A stretch of DNA of 64,000 nucleotides from positions 30,808-94,807 of the forward strand of contig NZ_JBFBCI010000032.1 in the NCBI RefSeq assembly GCF_040683095.1. The letters are read 5' to 3'. The notes under the pieces are model-generated. The model worked only from the letters and a program-made list of their open reading frames with translations, ran no database searches and was not told the origin of the DNA. Of the stretch, positions 35,602-44,083 are shown piece by piece; position 1 is the stretch's first letter; each line of letters opens with the position of its first letter. This DNA comes from Sphaerisporangium sp040683095 (lineage in GTDB: Bacteria; Actinomycetota; Actinomycetes; Streptosporangiales; Streptosporangiaceae). The translations under genes were made by a program, and so were the position numbers.

Positions 35602-36506
35602 TGGAACGCCCGCCCGTCGTCGCCGTCGTCGGGCCCACGGCGGCCGGAAAGTCGGATCTCGCGGTCGATCTCGCGCTGCGTCTCGGCGGCGAGGCGATCA
35701 ACGCCGACTCCATGCAGCTCTACCGGGGCATGGACATCGGGACGGCCAAGCTCACGCCCGCCGAGCGCCGCGGCGTCCCCCACCACCTGCTCGACGTCTG
35801 GGACATGGGCGAGACGGCGAGCGTCGCCGAGTACCAGCGCATGGTCCGCCCGCTGATCGACCGCCTGCGCGCGGCAGGAAGGGCGCCGATCCTGGTCGGC
35901 GGCTCGGGACTGTACGTCCGGGCCGCCCTGGACGACCTCGACTTCCCCGGCACCGATCCCGCGATCAGGGCCCGGCTGGAGGTCGAGCTGGACGAGGCCG
36001 GTCCCGAGGTCCTGCACCAGCGCCTGAAGGAGCTCGACCCGGTGGCCGCCGAGGCGGTGCTCTCCAGCAACGGCCGCCGCATCGTGCGGGCCCTGGAGGT
36101 CATCGAGCTGTCCGGACGGCCGTTCTCGGCGACGATGCCGTCCTACGACGCCGTCTACGACAGCGTGCAGATCGGCCTGCTCGTGCCGAGGCCCGTCCTG
36201 GACGAGCGCATCGCGCTGCGCGTCGACCGCATGTGGGAGGCGGGGTTCGTCGAGGAGGTGCGGGCCCTCGCCGCGCACGGGCTCGCCGGCGGGCGCACCG
36301 CGAGCAGGGCGCTCGGGTACGCGCAGGTCCTGCGGCACCTCGCCGGGGAGTGGACGGAGGACCAGGCCAAGCAGGAGACGGTCCGGGCCACGCGCCGGTT
36401 CGCCCGCCGCCAGGAGTCGTGGTTCCGGCGCGACCCCCGCGTCAGATGGCTGCCGTTCGACGCCCCTGACCTGCTCGAACGGGCGGCGGTGCTGATCGCG
36501 GCGTAG
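35601..36506 (+). CDS. miaA: tRNA dimethylallyltransferase MiaA
   Basis: A 301-residue enzyme that prenylates A37 of tRNAs reading UNN codons, the substrate for MiaB. The P-loop is GPTAAGKSD near the N-terminus, followed by INADSMQLYRGMDIGTAK and the C-terminal TRRFARRQESWFRRD. The GTG start at 35601 has GGGAG 6 bases upstream and overlaps the preceding stop. Confidence 0.95.
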   Translation: MERPPVVAVVGPTAAGKSDLAVDLALRLGGEAINADSMQLYRGMDIGTAKLTPAERRGVPHHLLDVWDMGETASVAEYQRMVRPLIDRLRAAGRAPILVGGSGLYVRAALDDLDFPGTDPAIRARLEVELDEAGPEVLHQRLKELDPVAAEAVLSSNGRRIVRALEVIELSGRPFSATMPSYDAVYDSVQIGLLVPRPVLDERIALRVDRMWEAGFVEEVRALAAHGLAGGRTASRALGYAQVLRHLAGEWTEDQAKQETVRATRRFARRQESWFRRDPRVRWLPFDAPDLLERAAVLIAA

Positions 36507-36517
36507 ACTTCGGAGAC

Positions 36518-37363
36518 ATGCGCTTCGTAAAGGGCCACGGCACCGAGAACGACTTCGTCATCCTTCCCGACCCCGACGCGAGCCTGGAGCTCTCCGCGTC
36601 GCTGGTGTCCTGGCTGTGTGACCGGCGCGCCGGCATCGGCGCGGACGGAGTCCTGCGCGTGGTGCCCGCCAAGCTGAGCGCCGAGGCCGGCGAGATCCTC
36701 GACCGCGAGTCCGAGCGGGCGCCGCGCTCCGGGGACGCCCAGTGGTTCATGGACTACCGCAACGCCGACGGCAGCGTCGCCGAGATGTGCGGCAACGGCC
36801 TGCGGGTCTTCGCCCGCTACCTCGTCGACGCGGGGCTCGCCGAGCCGGGCGAGTTCGACGTCGTGACCCGCGCCGGGGTGCGGCACGTCAGCCTGGGCTC
36901 CGCCGGCGACGTCACCGTGGACATGGGAACGCCCGTGGTCGGGGGCGAGAGCTGGGCCACCGTGGGCGGCACCGAGTACACCGGCCTGGTCGTGGACATG
37001 GGAAACCCCCACCTGGCCTGCGTGACCGGCGACCCGGTCGGGCAGCTGGACCTGACCGCGCAGCCCGGTTTCGACCCCGCCGTGTTCCCGGCCGGGGTCA
37101 ACATCGAGCTGCTCAACTCGGTGGGGGAGCGGCGGGTGGTGATGCGCGTCCACGAGCGCGGCTCGGGCGAGACGCGCTCGTGCGGCACGGGGTCGGTCGC
37201 GGCGGCGGTGGCCGCGGCGCGGCTCGCGGGTGAGACGCGGGGGCGGTGGGTCGTCGAGGTGCCCGGCGGGCTGCTCACCGTCACGCTCGACGGGACCACC
37301 AGCCTGCTGACCGGTCCGGCGGTCCTCGTCGCCTCCGGCGAGGTCACCGCGCACCACGCGTAG
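36518..37363 (+). CDS. dapF: diaminopimelate epimerase DapF
   Basis: A 281-residue cofactor-free racemase that converts LL- to meso-diaminopimelate for peptidoglycan and lysine. The two catalytic cysteines are present: Cys91 in EMCGNGLRVFARY and Cys222 in RSCGTG. An Ala/Glu/Arg-rich loop at about residues 50-75 is usual in actinobacterial forms. It starts 11 bp after miaA; TAGACT, a possible -10, overlaps the miaA stop region. The last codons are repeated downstream. Confidence 0.95.
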   Translation: MRFVKGHGTENDFVILPDPDASLELSASLVSWLCDRRAGIGADGVLRVVPAKLSAEAGEILDRESERAPRSGDAQWFMDYRNADGSVAEMCGNGLRVFARYLVDAGLAEPGEFDVVTRAGVRHVSLGSAGDVTVDMGTPVVGGESWATVGGTEYTGLVVDMGNPHLACVTGDPVGQLDLTAQPGFDPAVFPAGVNIELLNSVGERRVVMRVHERGSGETRSCGTGSVAAAVAAARLAGETRGRWVVEVPGGLLTVTLDGTTSLLTGPAVLVASGEVTAHHA

Positions 37364-37412
37364 CGGCCGGAAGTGGTCGCCGCCCATGTCACTGCGCACC
37401 ACGCGTAGCGGC
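37342..37412 (+). repeat. direct duplication of the dapF 3' end
   Basis: The last ~25 bp of dapF including its TAG (around GCACCACGCGTAGCGGCC) recur with a 45-bp period; the second TAG is at 37406-37408. One base differs (CCG versus CTG). It looks like a local slippage or duplication event. Confidence 0.8.
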
Positions 37413-37526
37413 CTCTTCCGTCATTCCGGTTGATCCAGCCCCTACCGGCCGTCGGCGGCCGTCCATCCCCACCGCACACGCCCGCATGTTTGGGGCAGGC
37501 TCGGTGAACTGGCAGACTGGCCTGCC

Positions 37527-39815
37527 ATGGACGTGGACATCTGGGCCTGGGTCGCTGACACCCAACGGCAACTGCACGAAGCAGGCAACACCGGGCTCGC
37601 CATCGCCCTGGGCGACCTCCCCGCTCAGGCCTTCGAGGGCCGGTACCCCCAGCTCGACGTAATGGCTCCGGCGGTGGCCCAGCAGGCCGAGACGCTGGAA
37701 CTGCCCTGGCTGGAGCTGTTCGCCCGGCACTGGCACCTGGTCGGCCGCATCGGCGACCGCGCCCAGGGCGCCGTCGCGCTCGGCGACGCGGAGGCGCTGG
37801 TCGAGTTCGCCGCGCGCGAGGACGTGAAGGAGTGCCCTTCCGTCCCCGCCGCCGCCGAGGTCCTGGCCGTCACGCAGGCCAACACCGACGGCCCCGGGTA
37901 CGCCGCCGAGCGCCTCGCCGCGCTCGGCGCCGTCCTTGAGGGGGTGCGTCCCGGGACGCCCGCGTTCTGCGGCCTCGTCACGCAGTACGTCTCGGCGCTG
38001 CTCGACGGCGGGGAGGCCGCGCAGGCGGTCACCTACTACGAGTCCGCCGTCGCCGGGCACCGGGGAGCCGGGGGCCAGGTGAGCTGGGAGCTCGCCGCCA
38101 TGGGCGTGCGCGCCCTGCTCGCCGCGAGCCGGGCGCAGGAGGCGCTCACCGAGCTCGACTCCGCCACGGAGTTCCCCGCCGAGGATCCTGTCGCCAAGGA
38201 CCACCGCGAGGGCGTCCTGCGCGCGCTCGTGCTCGCCACCGTGGGCCGCTCGAAGGAGGCGCTGGACGCCCTCCCCGACCTCGACGTCGTCGGCGACCAC
38301 CCGCGCGACTGGGTCGAGTGGGCGCGCGCCGTCCGCCTGCTCGACCAGGTGATCAGCAACACCTGGCAGCTCGGCCGGGTCATGCGCCAGTGGATGACCT
38401 ACTTCGAGACCATGGGCGTCCACCGCGGGCGCGTCGAGCTGGCGCTGATCTCCGGCGACCTCGCCGTCAAGCGGCAGGGCGCCTGGCAGGCCCGCGCCCT
38501 CGCCGACCTCGCCGAGTCGTGGATCGGCTCGCTGCGCGCAGCCGAGGGGCTCGCCGAGCGCGTGGCCGAGCTGCGCGCCGCCGCCGACGCGGTCACGCCG
38601 CTGCCCCCGCCCGGCCCGCAGGACGAGCTGGTCGCCTACTTCGACGCCGCCGACGGCCACAACGCCGACCCCGAGCGCTGGGTGGGCTGGCTGTGGCCGC
38701 TGTCGGGCACCGACCTGCCGGCGACGCGCCGCCACACCACCACGCTCAGCTTCCTCGGGTACGCGCCGGTCGGCGCCGACATCCTGTGGAAGACGATCGT
38801 CGAGGACGGCGACCCCGCCACCGCCGAGGAGGAGGACATCGCCTACCTCACCGGCGTGCTGGTCGAGGCGGGCCAGGACGAGCGGCTGGAGCGCGTCGCC
38901 GCCCTGCTGCCCCCCGCCGGCTCCCACCTCGCGCTGGCCCGGCTGCACCGCGCCCGCGAGCGGTGGGCCGAGACGGCCGAGGAGGCCGAGAAGTCCCTCC
39001 AGGCGGGCGCCGAGGGCGCGATCGCGCTGGAGGCCCGCCGCATGCTCGCGGGCGCGGCCCAGCAGCTCGGCGACAACGCCAAGGGCGCGGCCGTGCTGCG
39101 CGAGCTGGTCGAGTCGGACGCCGGCGAGGAGGAAGACGTCTGGCGCATGATCGTCATGGCGACCGCCGCCGAGGACTGGCCGCTGGTCCGCGTGGGCGCC
39201 GCCAAGCTCGGCATGCAGCTGGCCACCGCCGAGGGGCCGATCGAGGAGGAATGGCACCTCGTCCGGGTCGTCCTGCCGGTCTCCGACGGCAGTCGCCGCG
39301 AGGTGCTGGCCCTGCGCACCGGGCCGGCCACCGCCCGTCTGCTCATCCCGCAGCCCCGTGGCATGGACTACAACGCGGGTGACGTCGTCGTCATCGACCC
39401 CCGGCCGCTGGAGCCGGTCCCCGAGGACGCCGAGGCGCAGGAGGGCTTCGTCATCCCGTTCGCGGCCGTGTCGATGCTGCGGCCGGGCGGGTACACGAGC
39501 TGGTTCTTCGACGGCGCCGCGCCGACCGAGGAGGACTGGACCGAGTTCAACGAGGTCATGGCCGAGCGCGGCTGGCCGATGTGGGTCTACAGCGACGAGA
39601 ACTACACCGTCGCCCACCCGTCCACCGGCGAGCGGCTGGCGGGCGTGTACGGCTGGATCGCCGTGCCGCCGCAGGTCGGCCCGTCCGAGCTGGACGCCGT
39701 GCTGGACGACGCGACCGAGCGCTGGAGCCACCCGATGGCCTGGCTGGACCTGGCGCGCGCCGTGGGCGTCGAGGTCGAGCGGCACGAGCGCATCGTCAAG
39801 GAGTACGGCCTGTAG
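37527..39815 (+). CDS. large helical-repeat (TPR-like) protein of unknown function
   Basis: A 762-residue soluble protein with no signal peptide. Residues ~60-560 are alpha-helical, Ala/Glu/Arg-rich and repeat-like (for example EEAEKSLQAGAEGAIALEARR and GDNAKGAAVLRELVESD), suggesting tetratricopeptide-type solenoids. The C-terminal ~200 residues differ: a beta-rich part (LLIPQPRGMDYNAGDVVVIDP) and a Trp-rich segment (GYTSWFFDGAAPTEEDW, WPMWVYSDENYTV) without a family name I recognise. The ATG at 37527 has no clear Shine-Dalgarno; CAGACT lies 8 bases upstream. It stands alone, ended by a strong terminator. Confidence 0.8.
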   Translation: MDVDIWAWVADTQRQLHEAGNTGLAIALGDLPAQAFEGRYPQLDVMAPAVAQQAETLELPWLELFARHWHLVGRIGDRAQGAVALGDAEALVEFAAREDVKECPSVPAAAEVLAVTQANTDGPGYAAERLAALGAVLEGVRPGTPAFCGLVTQYVSALLDGGEAAQAVTYYESAVAGHRGAGGQVSWELAAMGVRALLAASRAQEALTELDSATEFPAEDPVAKDHREGVLRALVLATVGRSKEALDALPDLDVVGDHPRDWVEWARAVRLLDQVISNTWQLGRVMRQWMTYFETMGVHRGRVELALISGDLAVKRQGAWQARALADLAESWIGSLRAAEGLAERVAELRAAADAVTPLPPPGPQDELVAYFDAADGHNADPERWVGWLWPLSGTDLPATRRHTTTLSFLGYAPVGADILWKTIVEDGDPATAEEEDIAYLTGVLVEAGQDERLERVAALLPPAGSHLALARLHRARERWAETAEEAEKSLQAGAEGAIALEARRMLAGAAQQLGDNAKGAAVLRELVESDAGEEEDVWRMIVMATAAEDWPLVRVGAAKLGMQLATAEGPIEEEWHLVRVVLPVSDGSRREVLALRTGPATARLLIPQPRGMDYNAGDVVVIDPRPLEPVPEDAEAQEGFVIPFAAVSMLRPGGYTSWFFDGAAPTEEDWTEFNEVMAERGWPMWVYSDENYTVAHPSTGERLAGVYGWIAVPPQVGPSELDAVLDDATERWSHPMAWLDLARAVGVEVERHERIVKEYGL

Positions 39816-39836
39816 GGGCCTTACGCGGTGAGTGTG

Positions 39837-39880
39837 ACGCGGGCGGCGCCCGGCTGGAAACGGCCGGGCGCCGCCCGCGT
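39837..39880 (+). terminator. strong hairpin terminator
   Basis: ACGCGGGCGGCGCCCGGC (39837-39854) and its exact complement (39863-39880) form an 18-bp stem around an 8-base loop, 21 bases after the preceding stop. No T run follows. Confidence 0.75.
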
Positions 39881-40000
39881 ATGTCCTGACATGTCTGGAA
39901 AACATGGATTCGCCGGTTAAGGCGGGGTTTCCGGTGGTCGTAGCCGGGCGGGGGCATTGATAGGACTTGCCGTAATCGGGGTTTTCGCGGGTAGTTGCTA

Positions 40001-40010
40001 TACCTAGGTA
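40001..40010. promoter_or_regulatory. perfect 10-bp palindrome in an A/T-rich promoter region
   Basis: TACCTAGGTA lies 27 bases before the HNH lipoprotein start, inside the only A/T-rich patch of this region (TTACATTTTCTTTACC follows). It could be an operator or part of a promoter. Confidence 0.35.
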
Positions 40011-40037
40011 TTACATTTTCTTTACCTGGGGGTGGCA

Positions 40038-40832
40038 GTGGGTCTGCGTAGATCTCGCGCGATCGTGGCCGGCGTCGCCGCGGCCGTCCTGCTGGCGGGG
40101 TGCGGCCCGATCGACGCGGGCGGTCCCGGCGACGGCGACGGCGGGGGCGGAGCGGCCGGCGGAGGCTCGCGAGGGTCCGGAGGCGGGGACGGCGGCTCCT
40201 CCGCGGGCATCAACCCGCTGGACAACCCCAATGGCACCGAGCCCGGCCTGGGCGCGATCACCTCGTCCAAGGACCGCTCGGCCGCCGTCAAGCTGATCGA
40301 GAAGGTGCCGACCAAGGGACGCGGGCCCAAGACCGGCTACGACCGCGACGAGTTCGGGTACGCCTGGGCCGACACCGCCGAGGGGATCCCGCTCGCGCGC
40401 AACGGCTGCGACACGCGCAACGACGTGCTGGCCCGCGATGGCGAGGACCTGAAGTACCGCTCGGGCTCCGACTGCGTCCTGATCTCGATGACCCTCGAAG
40501 ACCCCTACACCGGCAAGGTCATCAAGTGGTCCAAGAGCGCCGCGGCCGAGGTGCAGATCGACCACGTCATGCCACTCTCCTACGACTGGCAGATGGGCGC
40601 GTCCCAGTGGAGCAAGGCCAAGCGGGTGCAGATCGCCAACGACCCGCTCAACCTCATGCCGGTGGACGGCCCCACCAACTCCGCCAAGGGGGACTCCGGC
40701 CCGGCGACCTGGCTCCCGCCGTCCAAGACGATCCGCTGCTCGTACGCCGTGCGTTTCGCCCAGGTGGCGTTGAAGTACGAACTGTCGATCACCAGCGCCG
40801 ACAAGGACGCCATGCTCGCCCAGTGCCGCTGA
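40038..40832 (+). CDS. secreted lipoprotein with HNH endonuclease (DUF1524/GmrSD C-terminal-like) domain
   Basis: A 264-residue lipoprotein: signal peptide, lipobox LLAGC, a Gly-rich linker, then an HNH-type domain with EVQIDHVMPLSYDWQMGA and NDPLNLMPVDGPTNSAKGD, the usual motif pair of secreted actinobacterial HNH nucleases. It probably degrades nucleic acid outside the membrane, for nutrition, competition or DNA processing. The GTG at 40038 is preferred because GGGGG lies 5 bases upstream; a GTG at 40032 overlaps that run. Confidence 0.85.
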   Translation: MGLRRSRAIVAGVAAAVLLAGCGPIDAGGPGDGDGGGGAAGGGSRGSGGGDGGSSAGINPLDNPNGTEPGLGAITSSKDRSAAVKLIEKVPTKGRGPKTGYDRDEFGYAWADTAEGIPLARNGCDTRNDVLARDGEDLKYRSGSDCVLISMTLEDPYTGKVIKWSKSAAAEVQIDHVMPLSYDWQMGASQWSKAKRVQIANDPLNLMPVDGPTNSAKGDSGPATWLPPSKTIRCSYAVRFAQVALKYELSITSADKDAMLAQCR

Positions 40833-40848
40833 GAGGTATTCGGGGCGC

Positions 40849-40985
40849 TGTGCCTATGGCCGCGCCTCCGGTACGGCGGTTCGGGGCGCCCCTTTGGGCG
40901 GCGTTCTTCCGCCCTCGGGCGCAAGGGATTGTTCCTCACCCTTGCGCCCGAGGACTCCGGAACACCGCCGTGCCTCGAACAGTCC
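40849..40985 (+). repeat. structured dispersed repeat, copy 2
   Basis: Same family as 32031 and 44084. The apical stem is longest here: CCTCGGGCGCAAGGG (40913-40927) pairs perfectly with 40939-40953, 15 bp with an 11-base loop ATTGTTCCTCA. The outer arms are GGCGGCGTTCT...GGAACACCGCC. It lies between convergent genes, 16 bp after the HNH gene stop and 12 bp from the PepSY gene stop. Confidence 0.85.
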
Positions 40986-40997
40986 TATGGCCGCGCC

Positions 40998-41396
40998 TTA
41001 GCCATGGCGGGTTCGGGACTTGTCGCCGTGCTTTGTGCTGACCTTGATGATCTTTCCGGTCTTGGCGGAGACGTAGACGCGGTACTCGGTGCCGTTCTTC
41101 TTCAACACCACCTTCCAGACGCGCTGCCCGTGCTCCGACTCATGCTCGACCTTGGTGACCCGGGCGCCCGGGACCCGCTTGGTGGCGATCACGACCGCCT
41201 GGCGGGAGCTGATCGCGGTGGTCGCCGTGGTCGGCGTCGGGGTGGCGGTGATCGCGGCCGTCGTGCCGGACGGGACCGCGGGGCGCGGCGCGGCCTCGGC
41301 GGCGGTGGCCCCGGCCCCGAGGACGGCCAGCGCTCCGGCGCCCGCGATGAGCAGCTTGACGGTCCTGCCTCGTGTGGTGCTCGTTGTGTTCGTCAT
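40998..41396 (-). CDS. small secreted PepSY-domain protein
   Basis: A 132-residue exported protein: signal peptide (AGAGALAVLGAGATAAEA), a Thr/Pro-rich linker, then one PepSY domain with RVWKVVLKKNGTEYRVYVSAKTGKIIKV. PepSY domains are thought to bind or restrain extracellular enzymes or sensors. It lies 83 bp after the histidine-kinase gene on the same strand, so it may be part of the same response. The stop is TAA at 40998. Confidence 0.85.
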   Translation of the reverse strand: MTNTTSTTRGRTVKLLIAGAGALAVLGAGATAAEAAPRPAVPSGTTAAITATPTPTTATTAISSRQAVVIATKRVPGARVTKVEHESEHGQRVWKVVLKKNGTEYRVYVSAKTGKIIKVSTKHGDKSRTRHG

Positions 41397-41479
41397 GGCC
41401 CAAGGCTCGCCGGGGCCGGGCTAAACGCGCGCTGCGGCGACGTTAACGGCGCCCTAAGATCCAGGACGCGGAGAACCGG

Positions 41480-42754
41480 CTACGAGAGGGAGGATCGGCG
41501 TCCGAGGACCAGGACGACCATGGCGCCGCGGTCCGGGCCGTCGCCCGCCGTCATCGACCCGCCCGACGCCTCCGCCGTCCGCCGGGCGATGTCCAGGCCC
41601 AGCCCGGTCGATCCCGCGCCGCTGCGTCCCCGCCCGAGGAGTCCGGCCCCGAAGCCCGGCCCGGTGTCGGCGACCTCCAGCCGTACGCCGTCCGGGCCGG
41701 GGCTGAGACGCACGGTGAAGCCCGCGCCGTCGGGGGTGTGGGCGAAGACGTTGCCGAGCAGCGCGTCCACGCAGGCGGACAGCTCGGCGGCGCCCACCGC
41801 CACGGTCAGGGGACCCGGCGGGAGGTCCAGCGTCACGGGCCGGTCCTGGTCCTCCGCCAGGACCGACCAGAACGTCACGCGGTCGCCCACGACGGACACC
41901 GCGTCGCAGGCCGCCTGCTCGTGCGAGCGGCGCCGCACGTCGAGGATCACCGAGCTCACGGCGCGCTCCAGCGCGTCCACGCGGGCGCCGAGGCGCGCGG
42001 CCTCCTCGGGGTCCGCCAGCGACTCGGCCTCCAGCCTCAGGCCGGTCAGGGGCGTGCGGAGCCGGTGGGAGATGTCGGCGGCGGTCTCGCGTTCCTCGGC
42101 CAGCAGGTCGCTGATGCGCCCGGCCAGGTGGTCGAGCGCCAGCCCGACATCCCGCACCTCGGGCGGGCCGCCGGGCGTGGTGCGCGCGGCCAGGTCGCCG
42201 GCGGCGAGGCGGTGGGAGACGCGGGCAAGGCCGGTCATGGGCCGGGTCAGCGCGAGCGCCAGCCGGTCGGCGACCAGGATGCCGAGGCCGATGAGCGCGA
42301 GCCCGAGGACGAGCATGCCCAGCCAGACCTCCGGGACGCCCTGGCGCAGGTCCGCCTCGGTGAGGTAGGCGCGCACGACGGCCGTCCCGCCGGGAAGGCC
42401 CTCCACGGAGACCAGCACCTCCAGCCCCGAGGGGGTCTCGGCCACCAGGCTGCGCCCCCGCGCCGCGAGTTCCACGGCGGCGGACCTCGGGGCGGGGGAG
42501 CCGACGAGAGTCCCGTCCGGGAGGAAGACGGTGACGGCGTGGCCGCTGGAGGCCGAGGTGCGCTTGACGGCCAGCGTGAGGGCGGCCCGGTCGGCCGGCC
42601 CCACCGACGCCGCCACCGACTGTGCCTCGGCAGTCGCCCGGTTCACCGCGCCGCTCTGCGCCAGCGCGCGCACCAGCAGGCCCATGGGGACGAGCAGCGC
42701 GACGAGCACCAGCGAGGTGGTGGCGGCCACGAGCAGCGCCAGCCAGCTCCTCAT
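41480..42754 (-). CDS. sensor histidine kinase
   Basis: A 424-residue membrane kinase: helix 1 (about 5-28), a small extracellular sensor domain (about 30-150), helix 2 (about 155-178), HAMP, a phosphoacceptor box DISHRLRTPL, and an ATPase domain with N box NVFAHTP and G box DTGPGFG. The start at 42754 overlaps the response-regulator stop (ATGA). It pairs with the OmpR-type regulator and probably senses an envelope signal, as the neighbours are exported or anchored proteins. Confidence 0.92.
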   Translation of the reverse strand: MRSWLALLVAATTSLVLVALLVPMGLLVRALAQSGAVNRATAEAQSVAASVGPADRAALTLAVKRTSASSGHAVTVFLPDGTLVGSPAPRSAAVELAARGRSLVAETPSGLEVLVSVEGLPGGTAVVRAYLTEADLRQGVPEVWLGMLVLGLALIGLGILVADRLALALTRPMTGLARVSHRLAAGDLAARTTPGGPPEVRDVGLALDHLAGRISDLLAEERETAADISHRLRTPLTGLRLEAESLADPEEAARLGARVDALERAVSSVILDVRRRSHEQAACDAVSVVGDRVTFWSVLAEDQDRPVTLDLPPGPLTVAVGAAELSACVDALLGNVFAHTPDGAGFTVRLSPGPDGVRLEVADTGPGFGAGLLGRGRSGAGSTGLGLDIARRTAEASGGSMTAGDGPDRGAMVVLVLGRRSSLS

Positions 42755-43431
42755 GACGGATCGACCAGCTTGACCCCGACCCCGCGGACGGTGTGCAGGT
42801 ATCGAGGGGTCTGGGCGGTCTCGCCCAGCTTGCGGCGAAGCCAGGACAGGTGGACGTCCACGGTCTTGTCCGCGCCCCCGTACCGCGCCTGCCACACCTC
42901 CGTGAGCAGTTCGCGCTTGGTGACGACCTGGCCGGGGCGGGCGGCGAGGTAGTGCAGCAGGTCGAACTCGCGGGGCGTGAGGTCCAGGACCGTCCCGTCG
43001 AGGACCGCTTCCCGGCCGCGCGGGTCCAGCCGCAGCCCGCCCACGGTGATCGAGGGGTCGGCCGGGCTCTCGGCGGCGCGGCGCAGCACCGCCCGGACGC
43101 GGGCGTCGAGCTGGGCGGCGCTGTAGGGCTTGACCACGTAGTCGTCGGCCCCGGCGTCGAGCAGGCGGACCATCTCGGCGTCGCCGTCCCGCGCGGTCGC
43201 CACGATCACGGGTACGCGGCTGACGGCCCGCAGCATCCGCAGCATCTCGGTGCCGTCCAGGTCGGGCAGGCCGAGGTCCAGCACTATGAGGTCCGGGCGC
43301 TCGGCCATGGCTTGGCGCAGGCCCTCCAGCGCGGTCGGGGCGGAGGAGACGGCGTGTCCTCGATCACGCAGTCCCCGGATGAGCGCGGTGCGGATCGCCG
43401 CGTCATCCTCGACGATCAGGACGTTGGCCAT
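42751..43431 (-). CDS. OmpR/PhoB family response regulator
   Basis: A 226-residue regulator: receiver domain with acidic pocket EDD, phosphoacceptor Asp52 (LIVLDLGLPD) and KPYS switch lysine, followed by a winged-helix domain with DLTPREFDLLHYLA and VDVHLSWLRRKLG. It is translationally coupled to the kinase. A small palindrome GGTTA-CGC-TAACC at 43436-43448, just before its start, may be an autoregulatory site. It is divergent from the anchored protein at 43526. Confidence 0.93.
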   Translation of the reverse strand: MANVLIVEDDAAIRTALIRGLRDRGHAVSSAPTALEGLRQAMAERPDLIVLDLGLPDLDGTEMLRMLRAVSRVPVIVATARDGDAEMVRLLDAGADDYVVKPYSAAQLDARVRAVLRRAAESPADPSITVGGLRLDPRGREAVLDGTVLDLTPREFDLLHYLAARPGQVVTKRELLTEVWQARYGGADKTVDVHLSWLRRKLGETAQTPRYLHTVRGVGVKLVDPS

Positions 43432-43525
43432 GGGCGGTTACGCTAACCGGTCGGGGCGTGCGGTATGAAGTCCGTTATCTTCCCTTTAACCCCAGCTTAG
43501 GGGACGGCCAGGGAGGATTCAGCGC

Positions 43526-44083
43526 ATGAATCGGCGTCGGCTTCTCGTGGTGGCCGGGTGGCTGGTCGTCGCGCTCATCGCAACCGGTGCCGGTGTGGTC
43601 GTCACCGCGTTCCTCGGGGAGGCGGTGACCGGCTCCTCGGGCCGCGTGCTGACCGCGGCCGACGTGCGCCGGGAGCTCGCCGCCGCTCCCTCCGCGAGCG
43701 GGGTGGGCGGCGGCTCCGCGGACGGTGCGCCCTCACCTGCGGGCCCGTCGCGCACGCCCGGCGACACGGAGTCTCCCGAGGACGAACCCTCTCCTCGCGA
43801 CACGCCGCCGGCGCGCACGGCCTCGCCCCGGCCGTCCGGGCACAGCGACGGCGTGGGAGAGGTGATCTCGGCGCGGGGAGGCGTCGTCGTGGCGCGGTGC
43901 GAGGGCGGCCTGGTGACCCTGCTCACCTGGACTCCCGCCCCCGGGTACCAGGTGAAGGAAGCCGAGCCGGGGCCGCGCGACAAGGTGCGCGTCCGGTTCG
44001 AGTCGGAGCGCGCGCGGACCGAGATCGAGATCCACTGCATCGGCGACCGGCCCATCCCCGCCGCCGAAGTCAAAGAGGACTGA
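43526..44083 (+). CDS. single-pass membrane-anchored hypothetical protein
   Basis: A 185-residue protein: short basic N-terminus, one membrane helix (LLVVAGWLVVALIATGAGVVV), a Ser/Pro/Asp-rich stalk (about 60-110), and a C-terminal globular part of ~75 residues with ARCEGGLVTLLTWTPAPGYQV and two cysteines that could pair. No named family is recognised. The ATG at 43526 follows AGGGAGG. Divergence from the two-component genes suggests it is a regulated target or accessory of that system. Confidence 0.75.
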   Translation: MNRRRLLVVAGWLVVALIATGAGVVVTAFLGEAVTGSSGRVLTAADVRRELAAAPSASGVGGGSADGAPSPAGPSRTPGDTESPEDEPSPRDTPPARTASPRPSGHSDGVGEVISARGGVVVARCEGGLVTLLTWTPAPGYQVKEAEPGPRDKVRVRFESERARTEIEIHCIGDRPIPAAEVKED

